From assembly GCF_000406945.1 (NCBI RefSeq), contig NZ_KE136354.1:675707-739706 (forward strand): DNA of 64,000 nt, read 5' to 3'. Shown one piece after another: positions 28,870 through 36,304 of the stretch; position 1 is the first letter of the stretch, and each line of letters starts with the position of its first letter. The DNA is from Enterococcus dispar ATCC 51266 (GTDB lineage: Bacteria > Bacillota > Bacilli > Lactobacillales > Enterococcaceae). The notes beneath the pieces are model-generated. The model saw only the letters and a list, made by a program, of their open reading frames with translations, ran no database searches and was not told the DNA's origin. The position numbers were made by a program, and so were the translations under genes.

Positions 28870-29784
28870 TTAGGTGGTTGGTAATATCGGTGTTGAAGGA
28901 ATCGATAAATTTGCTTTATTTAATTCGGTAATGGAGGCTGCTAATAAATCTTCTTTAATTTTGAATTGTTGGCCATTTAAAACATAAAAGGTAGTACGAA
29001 TTGCATAATTGCTATTGCCCAAGTCAACAAGCCCAAAAATAGTTGGATCAGTTTGGACTTCATCTTTGTAGCTTGAAGCAATCTGGTCATTTGCGGTTTT
29101 GATAGCGGCTTTTATTTTATCTAAACCTTCATTTGGATCAATTCTCACGTCTACGATTACTTGCATATTAGAACGTGAATTATTGCTAATCGTCGTAATA
29201 TTGCGATTGGGAATAAAATGGACAGTACCATTTGCCGAGCGTAATTCAAGGGTTCTGATGCCGACAGAAGTGACGGTGCCTTCGATGGTAAGATTGTTTA
29301 AAATCACATAATCTCCGACATCGATTTGTTGTTCCATAATAATAAAGAAGCCTGTGATAATATCATTCATAAAACCCTGCGCCCCAAGACCAATGGCCAA
29401 GCCGGCAATTCCTGCTCCAGCTAACAGTGAACCAACTGGAACACCCAAAGTTGAAAGAAGAGAATAGATGAAAAAGAAACCTAACGTGTAGTGGATGACA
29501 TTGCGAATCAAAGTATTTAATGTATTCATCCGACTTTCGCTGAATTTTTGTCTTTTTTGGTAAGACTGATAACTGCGTTCTACTAAAAAATCACAAACAC
29601 GTAATAAAACGCTAAATAGAAAAATCAGAAAAAGAATCATTAAACCTTTGGAAATTAATAGGCCTGTGACTTTTTCCCAATCAATTGTGTCCCACCAGCG
29701 TTGGAAAGCGTTTAATTGGCGTACAGCCGGTTCTGTAAAGGCAGAACCGGTCGAATCTGTTGTTTGTGCTGCAATGTGTAACAT
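28870..29784 (-). CDS. MscS-family mechanosensitive ion channel
   Basis: A 304-residue small-conductance mechanosensitive channel that opens on membrane stretch to release solutes in hypo-osmotic shock. Three membrane helices (about residues 45-65, 92-110 and the pore helix 118-142) lead into the Sm-like beta domain. The pore helix LLAGAGIAGLAIGLGAQGFMND carries the Gly/Ala knob pattern, and the following VGDYV and FIPNR motifs are diagnostic. Length is close to B. subtilis YkuT. It is monocistronic on the minus strand, with AGGGAGG before the ATG. Confidence 0.93.
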   Translation of the reverse strand: MLHIAAQTTDSTGSAFTEPAVRQLNAFQRWWDTIDWEKVTGLLISKGLMILFLIFLFSVLLRVCDFLVERSYQSYQKRQKFSESRMNTLNTLIRNVIHYTLGFFFIYSLLSTLGVPVGSLLAGAGIAGLAIGLGAQGFMNDIITGFFIIMEQQIDVGDYVILNNLTIEGTVTSVGIRTLELRSANGTVHFIPNRNITTISNNSRSNMQVIVDVRIDPNEGLDKIKAAIKTANDQIASSYKDEVQTDPTIFGLVDLGNSNYAIRTTFYVLNGQQFKIKEDLLAASITELNKANLSIPSTPILPTT

Positions 29785-29862
29785 GAAAGTCCTCCCTTAT
29801 ACTCAATAATTTAGTTTAAGATAGTGTTAATAGATTTCCAATATTTATCTTAACAAAAAGAG

Positions 29863-29896
29863 TAAAAAAAAACTGCCAAATTGTTGGCAGTTTTTA
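29863..29896 (-). terminator. Terminator of the Na/Pi transporter gene
   Basis: Stem AAAAACTGCCAA / TTGGCAGTTTTT followed by a T-tract on the minus strand, 12 bp after the stop codon. Confidence 0.85.
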
Positions 29897-29907
29897 CTTT
29901 TTTTAAA

Positions 29908-31626
29908 TTAGTCATTCAATTGCTGAGGATATGCCGCTGGTGTTTTAAAGCCATAGACATTTCCTAAGATATATTTGGCAATGTGAAGAGTACGATCACT
30001 ACTACGCTCCAAATTTGAGCTGATATCAATAAATAAGACGCTGTCAGCAGCACGGCCGGCACCTTTACCCATGAGACGGAAATATTTTCGTCTCAGTAAG
30101 TCCACCAGTTCATTGACTTCTTTTTCCCGTGAAAGAATTTTTGTGGCCAAATCATGATCATCTGTCTCTAAAATAGATAAAGCATCACGAATGTTTTTTA
30201 TTACCTTATCAAATAGCAAAACTAAATCATCATCATATAAAAGTAAGGTGGTACGTCCCTGATTTGAATTATTCCCATTACGTTTTTCTTTGTTGCGTTG
30301 TTTTTGTTCTAATTCACAGGCTTCTTCCACGAAACCGACGATATTTTTACAATGATCCCCAATTCTTTCAAAATCTTTGGTAAACTCCAACAACATCGCT
30401 TGTTCTTGACTTTCGGTTTGTGATAATTCAACTGTAGCAATTTTTGCCAGATATTCCGTCAATTCCACATCAAAGCGATTGATGGCTTCTTCATATTGGA
30501 AAACATCATCTTTTGTATCTTCGGCGGGTTTGGCGTAGAAATCTTTTGTGGCAGAAAGAGCGCGCAACGCATAATTTCCCATTTGGATAACTTCATTTGA
30601 AGCCTGACGCAATGCAATACTTGGTGAAGTATAAAGAAAATCTTCATTTAATTCAACCGTGCGGATGTCCAAAGATTTTTCTGTGCCGGGAATGATTTTT
30701 TTGACCAATGTTTCAATTTGTGGAATGAACCAAAATTGAATGGCCAAGTTTGAGATATTAAAAAGACCATGAGCAAAGGCAATTTGCATACTTGGGTTCA
30801 AATGAAAAACGTCGGTCATTGCTATCACAATATGAGTAAATGGCGTTAATAACAATGTAAAAATAATGGCACCGACTAAGTTAAAAATAACGTGTGCTCC
30901 AGCAGTTCTCTTTGCCGCCACGCTTGCTCCTAAAGCAGCAATTACCGCTGTAATCGTCGTTCCTATATTATCACCAAATAAAATCGGCAATGCAGCACCT
31001 AGAGCAAGGCTATTTTGTGTATATAATTGTTGTAAGATTCCGATTGTAGCGCTGGAGCTTTGTAAAACCATGGTGAGCATGGTTCCAATTCCAACTCCTA
31101 AAACGGGATGATGGGAAACACTAATCATTAAATCGTTAAATTGCGGTAAATCTTTTAGTGGTTCCATACTAGTACCCATCAACTTTAAGCCAAAAAATAA
31201 ACAACCAAAGCCAAATAAGATTTGTCCGCTATTTTGAAATAGTTTTCGCTTGGTGAAAAATAAAAGAATAGCCCCTACGCCAATAATCGGTAAGGCATAA
31301 GCACTTAAATTAAAACCAATAATAAATGCTGTAACTGTTGTTCCGACATTTGCTCCCATAATGACGCCAATCGCTTGACGTAAAGACATGAAACCAGCAC
31401 TGACCAATCCAACTGTCAGCACAGTTGTACCCGAACTGCTTTGAATGAGTCCGGTCACAATAATCCCTGCTAATACAGCGCGTAATGGGGTAGAGGTGAA
31501 TTTATTTAATACTTCTCGTAGGCGATCACCCGCAGCTTTTTGCAAACCATCTCCCATATATTTAATACCAAATAAGAAAATTCCTAGACCACCTAAAAAG
31601 CTAAAAAACATATCTTGATACGACAT
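29908..31626 (-). CDS. Na/Pi cotransporter family protein with PhoU-like domain
   Basis: A 572-residue protein: an N-terminal Na+/phosphate symporter unit with two inverted repeats carrying QSSS motifs (GLIQSSSGTTVLTVG near residue 60 and LQSSSATIGILQQL near 190), then a PhoU-like helical domain from about residue 345 (MLLEFTKDFERIGDHCKNI, SSNLERSSDRTLHIAKYI). It probably imports phosphate with sodium, with the PhoU part in regulation. I chose ATG 31626, which has GGAGGAAG upstream; a longer frame to 31656 lacks a site. Monocistronic on the minus strand. Confidence 0.9.
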   Translation of the reverse strand: MSYQDMFFSFLGGLGIFLFGIKYMGDGLQKAAGDRLREVLNKFTSTPLRAVLAGIIVTGLIQSSSGTTVLTVGLVSAGFMSLRQAIGVIMGANVGTTVTAFIIGFNLSAYALPIIGVGAILLFFTKRKLFQNSGQILFGFGCLFFGLKLMGTSMEPLKDLPQFNDLMISVSHHPVLGVGIGTMLTMVLQSSSATIGILQQLYTQNSLALGAALPILFGDNIGTTITAVIAALGASVAAKRTAGAHVIFNLVGAIIFTLLLTPFTHIVIAMTDVFHLNPSMQIAFAHGLFNISNLAIQFWFIPQIETLVKKIIPGTEKSLDIRTVELNEDFLYTSPSIALRQASNEVIQMGNYALRALSATKDFYAKPAEDTKDDVFQYEEAINRFDVELTEYLAKIATVELSQTESQEQAMLLEFTKDFERIGDHCKNIVGFVEEACELEQKQRNKEKRNGNNSNQGRTTLLLYDDDLVLLFDKVIKNIRDALSILETDDHDLATKILSREKEVNELVDLLRRKYFRLMGKGAGRAADSVLFIDISSNLERSSDRTLHIAKYILGNVYGFKTPAAYPQQLND

Positions 31627-31805
31627 AAAACTTCCTCCAGCCATAAATTTAACCAATTACTGCTAATATAGCGAAAAGAGAGGCAGTTGTAAACGTTTTT
31701 TGAAAAAAGCTTCTTTCTTATAGCCATAGAAGTGCATATATTCTAAATTATTACGCTGAAACTCTAAAATAATCTCTCTGTTTATTTTTAAAATTTGGCA
31801 TAGAT

Positions 31806-31837
31806 AAAAAAGACTGCATCTATGCGCAGTCTTTTTT
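31806..31837. terminator. Symmetric intrinsic terminator
   Basis: Arms AAAAAAGACTGC / GCAGTCTTTTTT with an 8-nt loop work on either strand. On the minus strand it lies about 190 nt downstream of fabI and probably ends that transcript. Confidence 0.8.
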
Positions 31838-31872
31838 ATAGGTAAAGAGATTATATGATTTTCATAAAGAAT
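31835..31872. repeat. Short intergenic repeat, copy 1
   Basis: The block TTTATAGGT, a variable four bases, then GATTATATGATTTT follows a terminator T-run. The same block after another terminator is at 53703-53735, with weaker similarity continuing about 30 bp. Only two copies are seen in the window. Confidence 0.5.
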
Positions 31873-32029
31873 AGGGCTCATATAAAGATTATTGCTGTCT
31901 GGCAACACGAACGAACTTTCGATGGCAAAAAAATCAAAATCTTAAGAAAGTGAAAGCAATTCATCAAAATTTGGTCTTATTGCTTGAAAGTTGCACGAGT
32001 TTATTCAGATTTTTTATTAATAATTTTGG

Positions 32030-32785
32030 TTAAGATAAATGAACACCTTTGTCAACAAAGATGACTTCGCCAATAATTCCACTAGAGGCAGGACTAATCA
32101 GAAAGGCACAGGTATTGCCAACTTCTTCAATAGTTACCCCGACATGGTCTGGTGTTCTTTCTTCTGAAAGTTGAATTAATTTTTGATAATCTTTCACGCC
32201 GGTTACCGCTAATGTTTTGATGGCACCCGCGGAGATACCATTTACCCGAATTCCTGTTGGTGATAATTCTGCTGCTAAGTAACGAACTTCAGCTTCTAAG
32301 GCAGCTTTAGCAATCCCCATCATGTTATAATTTGGCACGGCTCTTTGTGAACCTAAGTAACTCATAGTCACTATGCCACTATTTTTGGCTAAATATTTTT
32401 TAGCATACCGGGTGACTGCGATTAATGAATAAGCACTAATCTCTTGAGCCAATGCAAAACCATCACGAGTAATATCTACAACACTACCAGCTAAATCTTC
32501 TTTATTTGCATATGCAACTGCATGAACGACACCATGAATTTCTCCCGCATAAGTGCCGATTTTTGCAAAACATTCTTTAATACTTTCATCACTAGCAACA
32601 TCGCATTCTACTTTGAAGGCATCACTACCGATTAATTTTTCCAATTGTTTTGCCATACGGTCATTTTGGTAGGTATAAATAACTTCTGCACCTTGATCAC
32701 TTAATGCTTTGGCACAGCCCCAGGCAATTGAACGTTTATTTGCAACGCCCATAACGACAATTTTTTTTCCAGTTAATAAACTCAT
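32030..32785 (-). CDS. fabI: Enoyl-[acyl-carrier-protein] reductase (NADH), FabI
   Basis: A 251-residue short-chain reductase that reduces trans-2-enoyl-ACP in the last step of each fatty acid elongation round; it is the triclosan target. The FabI catalytic Tyr-x6-Lys is Y153-x6-K160 (YNMMGIAK), with the second Tyr in SYLGS near 143; the Gly-rich nucleotide site is GVANKRSIAWG at 13-23. The ribosome site is AAGGAG. The promoter TTGACA-17-AATAAT has its -35 inside a FabT-like palindrome. A FabZ-like gene is divergent. Confidence 0.96.
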   Translation of the reverse strand: MSLLTGKKIVVMGVANKRSIAWGCAKALSDQGAEVIYTYQNDRMAKQLEKLIGSDAFKVECDVASDESIKECFAKIGTYAGEIHGVVHAVAYANKEDLAGSVVDITRDGFALAQEISAYSLIAVTRYAKKYLAKNSGIVTMSYLGSQRAVPNYNMMGIAKAALEAEVRYLAAELSPTGIRVNGISAGAIKTLAVTGVKDYQKLIQLSEERTPDHVGVTIEEVGNTCAFLISPASSGIIGEVIFVDKGVHLS

Positions 32786-32845
32786 GTGTACACTCCTTGA
32801 ATAATTAAAATAAATAAATGCAATGTTTTATCTGTATGATTTCTT

Positions 32846-32874
32846 ATTATTAGATAAAATTGTTTGATTGTCAA
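32846..32874 (-). promoter_or_regulatory. fabI promoter
   Basis: On the minus strand a consensus TTGACA (32869-32874) and AATAAT (32846-32851) are 17 bp apart. The -35 is embedded in the palindrome at 32862-32876. Confidence 0.75.
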
Positions 32875-32876
32875 AC
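32862..32876. promoter_or_regulatory. FabT-like operator, fabI side
   Basis: GTTTGA-TTG-TCAAAC is a perfect palindrome resembling the FabT box (TTTGATTATCAAA core) that controls fatty acid synthesis in streptococci and enterococci. It covers the fabI -35. Confidence 0.7.
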
Positions 32877-32919
32877 TATTTTTTTTCGCTAAGATGAGAT
32901 ATTTGCATGAAATTTGTGG

Positions 32920-32948
32920 TTGTGATACTTTGATAATCAAAATAGATT
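32920..32948 (+). promoter_or_regulatory. Probable promoter of the FabZ-like gene
   Basis: TTGTGA (32920-32925) and TAGATT (32943-32948) are 17 bp apart, with the second FabT-like box filling the spacer. An alternative is TTTGCA-16-GATACT just upstream. Confidence 0.45.
32929..32941. promoter_or_regulatory. FabT-like operator, FabZ-like side
   Basis: TTTGAT-A-ATCAAA is a perfect 13-bp palindrome matching the FabT core. A third, weaker copy (TTTTGATAAGTAAAA) lies at 32962-32976 just before the ribosome site. Confidence 0.75.
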
Positions 32949-32992
32949 ATTTCAATTGCTATTTTGATAAGTAAAAACAAGGAGGGGTTCAT

Positions 32993-33427
32993 ATGAGCCA
33001 AACACTAACAGTTGCACAAGTGAAGGAGTTGATTCCCAATCGCTTTCCAATTTTATATATTGATAAAGTAACTTCTCTAGAATTCGGTCAAGAGATTATT
33101 GCGCAAAAGCAAATTACCTATAACGAAGATTTCTGCCAGAGTCAGCCTGAAAATCCACATATGCTAGGTACACTTGTGTTAGAAACATTGGCCCAGGCTG
33201 GTTCGATTTTAATTTTGAAAACGCCAGAATTTTTAGGGAAAACTGCTTATATCGGCGGGATTAACGACGCGCATTTTTATGAATTTGTCCGCCCGGGGGA
33301 TACTTTAGAATTGCGTTTTTCAATCACAAGGATGAAAGGCAACGTAGGAACTGCAGATGCAGTAGCTACTGTAGGTGAAAAAAAAGTTGCAGATTGCGTC
33401 TTTACTTTTATTGTAGGGGCCAAATAA
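32993..33427 (+). CDS. FabZ/FabN-like hotdog protein lacking the catalytic His
   Basis: A 144-residue hotdog-fold protein of the 3-hydroxyacyl-ACP dehydratase family. The start (VKELIPNRFPILYIDKV), the helix LVLETLAQAGSILIL and the ending TAYIGGINDAHFYEFVRPGD match FabZ and especially enterococcal FabN. The active-site motif normally reads GHFPGNP; here it is QSQPENP, so the catalytic His is replaced by Ser50, while the partner Glu64 remains at the usual 14-residue spacing. It is probably not a normal dehydratase; it might bind acyl-ACP or regulate (inference). GGAGGGG precedes the ATG. Divergent from fabI, under a FabT-like box. Confidence 0.85.
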   Translation: MSQTLTVAQVKELIPNRFPILYIDKVTSLEFGQEIIAQKQITYNEDFCQSQPENPHMLGTLVLETLAQAGSILILKTPEFLGKTAYIGGINDAHFYEFVRPGDTLELRFSITRMKGNVGTADAVATVGEKKVADCVFTFIVGAK

Positions 33428-33431
33428 AAGC

Positions 33432-33470
33432 AAAACAGACTTGCTGTCATTTAGCAGCAAGTCTGTTTTG
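33432..33470. terminator. Bidirectional terminator
   Basis: Arms AAAACAGACTTGCTG / AGCAGCAAGTCTGTTTT (one base bulge near the loop) end the FabZ-like gene and the convergent cyclophilin gene. Confidence 0.88.
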
Positions 33471-33473
33471 TTG

Positions 33474-34211
33474 TTATGATTTAGCTTCTTGTAAAATTTT
33501 GATTGTTTTGATTTTTACTGGGGTTTCGGGTTTGTCATTGGTGTCGGTTTTAACAGCTGCAATTTTATCTACGACATCCATACCTTCAATCACTTGACCA
33601 AAGACAGTGTAACTGCCATCCAAAGAAGGATAGCCGCCCTTTTTATAAGCGTCAATGATTTTATCTGGGACCCAGCCTTTTAAAAGGCCGTCACTCATAT
33701 CGTCTTTATTTTGTACGATATAAAATTGACTGCCAATACTATTAGGTTGTTGGGATTGTGCCATGGCTAATGCACCACGAATATGATAAAGCTGGTTTGA
33801 AGGTTCAGCTGCAAACCCTTCGCCCCAAATACTTTCACCACCTGTTCCATCTCCTTTCGGATCACCACCTTGAATCATAAAATCGTTAATAACGCGGTGG
33901 AATGTCAAACCATCATAATACCCTTTTTTAGCGTGGGTTATAAAATTTTCGACCGCTTTTGGAGCGATATCAGGAAAGAGTTTCATTTTGATATTGCCTT
34001 TATCAGTTTGAAGTTCTACTAAATCTTCGTTTGGTTTAATCTCTGGATCTAATTGGGGTAAATCCAGTTTGTTAACGTCAACTTTTGCAGAAGTTTCGGT
34101 TGTTTTTTTTGTGCTGGAAGAAGTAGTGGAAGTTGTATTTGTATTACAGCCGGCAATAAAAAGCGCAACTGAAAATAAAAGTGCAACTCCTAAAATACGT
34201 TTTTTGATCAT
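33474..34211 (-). CDS. Cyclophilin-type peptidyl-prolyl isomerase, lipoprotein
   Basis: A 245-residue surface foldase. The signal peptide ends at a lipobox FIAGC (Cys near 22), followed by a Ser/Thr/Lys-rich linker (residues 23-45) and a cyclophilin domain. Active-site residues are visible in FHRVINDFMIQGGDP (catalytic Arg, near residues 104-118) and GALAMAQSQQPNSIGSQFYIV. It should catalyse proline isomerisation in proteins folding outside the membrane. The ribosome site is AAGGAG. Monocistronic, minus strand. Confidence 0.93.
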   Translation of the reverse strand: MIKKRILGVALLFSVALFIAGCNTNTTSTTSSSTKKTTETSAKVDVNKLDLPQLDPEIKPNEDLVELQTDKGNIKMKLFPDIAPKAVENFITHAKKGYYDGLTFHRVINDFMIQGGDPKGDGTGGESIWGEGFAAEPSNQLYHIRGALAMAQSQQPNSIGSQFYIVQNKDDMSDGLLKGWVPDKIIDAYKKGGYPSLDGSYTVFGQVIEGMDVVDKIAAVKTDTNDKPETPVKIKTIKILQEAKS

Positions 34212-34312
34212 TCCTGTATCTCCTTTATTTAAGATAGTTCAAGAATAACAAATATAAAAAAATTTGACTAGTCATGAAAAAGATAAGATTTCCTTTTAAT
34301 AAGGTAAAGGTG

Positions 34313-34341
34313 TAGACCAATTAAAGCGCTTTTGCTATAAT
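34313..34341 (+). promoter_or_regulatory. mupG promoter with cre-like site
   Basis: TAGACC (34313-34318) and TATAAT (34336-34341) are 17 bp apart. Between them AAAGCGCTTT (34323-34332) forms a CcpA cre-like core, though the flanks deviate from consensus. Confidence 0.45.
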
Positions 34342-34384
34342 GAAAGAGCATTCAAAGTTAGAATCTACGAGGAGGAAATTAGTA

Positions 34385-35476
34385 ATGGGAAAATTAGGTA
34401 TTTCAGTCTATCCAGAACGTTCGACTTTTGAAAAGGATAAAGCATATTTGGATTTAGCACATAAATATGGTTTTAAACGTGTTTTTACGAGTCTCTTAGA
34501 AATTGATGGTGATAAAGACCAAGTTTTATCAGGTTTTAAAAAAGTCGTCGATTACGCTAATAGTCTCGATATGGAAGTTATGGTAGATATTAATCCAGGT
34601 CTTTTTGAACAACTGGGTATTTCTTATGAGGATCTTTCTTTTTTTGATGAAATGGGGGCTTATGGGGTCCGTTTAGACCTAGGATTTACTGGGGCAGAAG
34701 AAGCGAAGATGACGCGTAATCCATATGGTATTAAAATTGAGATTAACATGAGTCAAGGAACTAACTATGTCGATAATATTATGAGCTATTCCCCAAATAC
34801 AAATAACTTACTGGGTTCTCATAATTTCTACCCCCATCGTTATTCTGGTCTAAGTTATGATCACTTTGTTTTTTGTTCAAAAAAATTCCGCAAGTATAAT
34901 TTAAACACCATGGCTTTTGTGAATTCCCATGCAGCAACATTTGGACCTTGGCCTACCCAAGACGGTTTGTGTACATTAGAAGATCATCGTGATTTGGAAA
35001 TTGCTACACAAGTCAAACATTTCATGCTAACTGGGTTGATTGATGATATCTCAGTTGGCAATGCTTACGCTTCAGAAGCTGAGTTAAAAGCAACGGCAGC
35101 AGCGTTCTTTGCTGAATATCCAAGTTTGAAGGTAGATCCTGCGGCTGACATCACAGAAGATGAACGTATCTGTTTGTTTGATAATTTACACAGTTATCGG
35201 GGGGATCGCTCCGAATATATTTTACGCTCAACAATGACACGGGTCTATTATAAAGACAAGCCATTCCCTGCACATAACACAAAAGATATGAAGCATGGCG
35301 ATGTCTTGATTGATAATGTTGGTTACGGCCAATATAAAGGGGAAACCCAAATCGCTTTAAAGGAAATGAAAAATGATGGTCGAGTGAATGTCGTCGGACG
35401 GATTAGTGATGACGAGCTATTCTTACTAGATTTTTTGAAACCGTGGTCAAGTTTTAAACTAATTGAAAATAAATAA
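34385..35476 (+). CDS. DUF871 / MupG-like 6-phospho-N-acetylmuramidase
   Basis: A 363-residue protein of the DUF871 family: an N-terminal TIM barrel (GKLGISVYPERSTFEKD start; LRLDLGF-type strand VRLDLGFTG near 100; NFYPHRYSGLSYDHF near 145-159) and a C-terminal cyclophilin-like domain (from about residue 250, HNTKDMKHGDVLIDN). The characterised member, MupG of S. aureus, cleaves cytoplasmic MurNAc-6-phosphate-GlcNAc during cell wall recycling. ATG 34385 has GAGGAGG upstream. No PTS or murQ gene lies beside it here, so the exact substrate remains inferred. A possible cre site suggests carbon catabolite control. Confidence 0.8.
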   Translation: MGKLGISVYPERSTFEKDKAYLDLAHKYGFKRVFTSLLEIDGDKDQVLSGFKKVVDYANSLDMEVMVDINPGLFEQLGISYEDLSFFDEMGAYGVRLDLGFTGAEEAKMTRNPYGIKIEINMSQGTNYVDNIMSYSPNTNNLLGSHNFYPHRYSGLSYDHFVFCSKKFRKYNLNTMAFVNSHAATFGPWPTQDGLCTLEDHRDLEIATQVKHFMLTGLIDDISVGNAYASEAELKATAAAFFAEYPSLKVDPAADITEDERICLFDNLHSYRGDRSEYILRSTMTRVYYKDKPFPAHNTKDMKHGDVLIDNVGYGQYKGETQIALKEMKNDGRVNVVGRISDDELFLLDFLKPWSSFKLIENK

Positions 35477-35511
35477 TTTGTAATTTCTCTTTTAAAATGT
35501 TAATTAGAAGT

Positions 35512-35600
35512 ACTCAAATAAAACAAGGTGTGGTTTATTGGTTTTTTCAGGATATTTATTTTGACAAAAAACCATAATCTTGTTTTATTTGAGTCTTTTT
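35512..35600 (+). terminator. Long-arm intrinsic terminator
   Basis: A perfect 16-bp stem ACTCAAATAAAACAAG / CTTGTTTTATTTGAGT encloses a 51-nt loop holding a second stem (GGTTTTTT / AAAAAACC). A T-run follows. Confidence 0.8.
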
Positions 35601-35667
35601 TTATTCTTTTTGATTTTGTTGTCCCTTTATTTTTTTGTATAATGATAAAGTTGGAGGTGTAAAGATG

Positions 35668-35674
35668 AAAAAAA
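35668..35674 (+). other. A7 tract at an apparent frameshift
   Basis: ATG 35665, 5 nt after GGAGGTG, is followed by seven A and then reads ISLFC and stop. One extra A would join it to the NUDIX frame as MKKNLALLLNELQGIGQ, which is the expected N-terminus. Either a mutation, a sequencing error, or slippage. Confidence 0.75.
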
Positions 35675-35684
35675 TCTCGCTCTT

Positions 35685-36284
35685 TTGTTAAATGAATTAC
35701 AAGGGATAGGTCAGTCGGGAAAAAAATATGGTCATGACATTTTTGATCAGGAGCGATATGATCAATTATTAGTGGTGACAGGAGAATTAATGGCGCTTTT
35801 GACGGATTGGGATCAAGCACAAATTGCACATTATCTTTATACGGATGATGGGTATGCCACACCCAAAGTAGATATTCGAGGCGTTGTCTTTGTTGCGGAT
35901 AAACTCTTACTTGTACGAGAAAAAAGTGATAATAAATGGGCACTCCCGGGTGGATGGGGTGATGTCGGTTTTTCTCCTTTTGAAATTGCAGCCAAAGAAA
36001 TTTACGAAGAAGCTGGCATTATGGTTAAGCCAGTTCAATTAATGGCAGTAAAAGATAAAGCAAAACATGATTATCCAGCCAGTCTAACTTATGTTTATAA
36101 ATTCTTTATTTATTGTGAAGCGCTAGATACTGCCATCAAAACGGGCATAGAGACAGCTGAAGTTGGCTTTTTTAGTTTGTCAGAATGTGAAAAGCTACCT
36201 TTATCATTAGCTCGAACCACTTTAACGGATTTAAAAGAAGCGTTTTCTTATCACACACATCCTGCCAACACACATTGTGATTAA
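35685..36284 (+). CDS. NUDIX hydrolase, 5' end frameshifted
   Basis: A 199-codon open frame from TTG 35685. The NUDIX box reads GWGDVGFSPFEIAAKEIYEEAGI (about residues 86-108), with the catalytic EE pair; an N-terminal helical domain (NELQGIGQSGKKYGHDIFDQERYDQL) is that of NUDIX proteins annotated as ADP-ribose or nucleoside-diphosphate-sugar pyrophosphatases. The TTG has no ribosome site. A good one (GGAGGTG) precedes ATG 35665, which is one base out of frame across the A7 tract. Thus the natural protein probably starts at 35665, and this copy is frameshifted or depends on slippage. It precedes the alpha/beta hydrolase by 20 nt. Confidence 0.8.
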   Translation: MLNELQGIGQSGKKYGHDIFDQERYDQLLVVTGELMALLTDWDQAQIAHYLYTDDGYATPKVDIRGVVFVADKLLLVREKSDNKWALPGGWGDVGFSPFEIAAKEIYEEAGIMVKPVQLMAVKDKAKHDYPASLTYVYKFFIYCEALDTAIKTGIETAEVGFFSLSECEKLPLSLARTTLTDLKEAFSYHTHPANTHCD

Positions 36285-36304
36285 ACTTTAAGTGAGGAAA
36301 AGAA

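Larger units (their letters stand above)
31627..32029. other. Intergenic region, 403 bp, with a terminator and a repeat copy
   Basis: Between fabI and the Na/Pi gene, both reading left. It holds a strong hairpin (31806-31837) and, abutting it, a short repeat (31838-31870) that recurs near 53.7 kb. An 81-codon open frame here (31663-31908, minus) spans the terminator and has no ribosome site; I do not accept it as a gene. Confidence 0.45.

Noticed and set aside
31663-31908. An 81-codon minus-strand frame between fabI and the Na/Pi gene
   Set aside because: It runs through a strong terminator hairpin, has no ribosome site and no recognisable protein features.
28870-34211. Defence or mobile island, because gene orientation switches often
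   Set aside because: All genes are common housekeeping or transport families, no integrase, repeats or tRNA-bounded attachment duplication are visible.
35665-35691. A tiny leader peptide (MKKISLFC) considered as a regulatory upstream frame
   Set aside because: Its continuation in the other frame gives exactly the missing NUDIX N-terminus, so a one-base indel in the A run is the simpler explanation.
35685-36284. NUDIX box lacking the first Glu of the classic pattern, considered as a dead enzyme
   Set aside because: The same position is non-Glu in this NUDIX subfamily as I know it; the metal-binding EE pair is intact.
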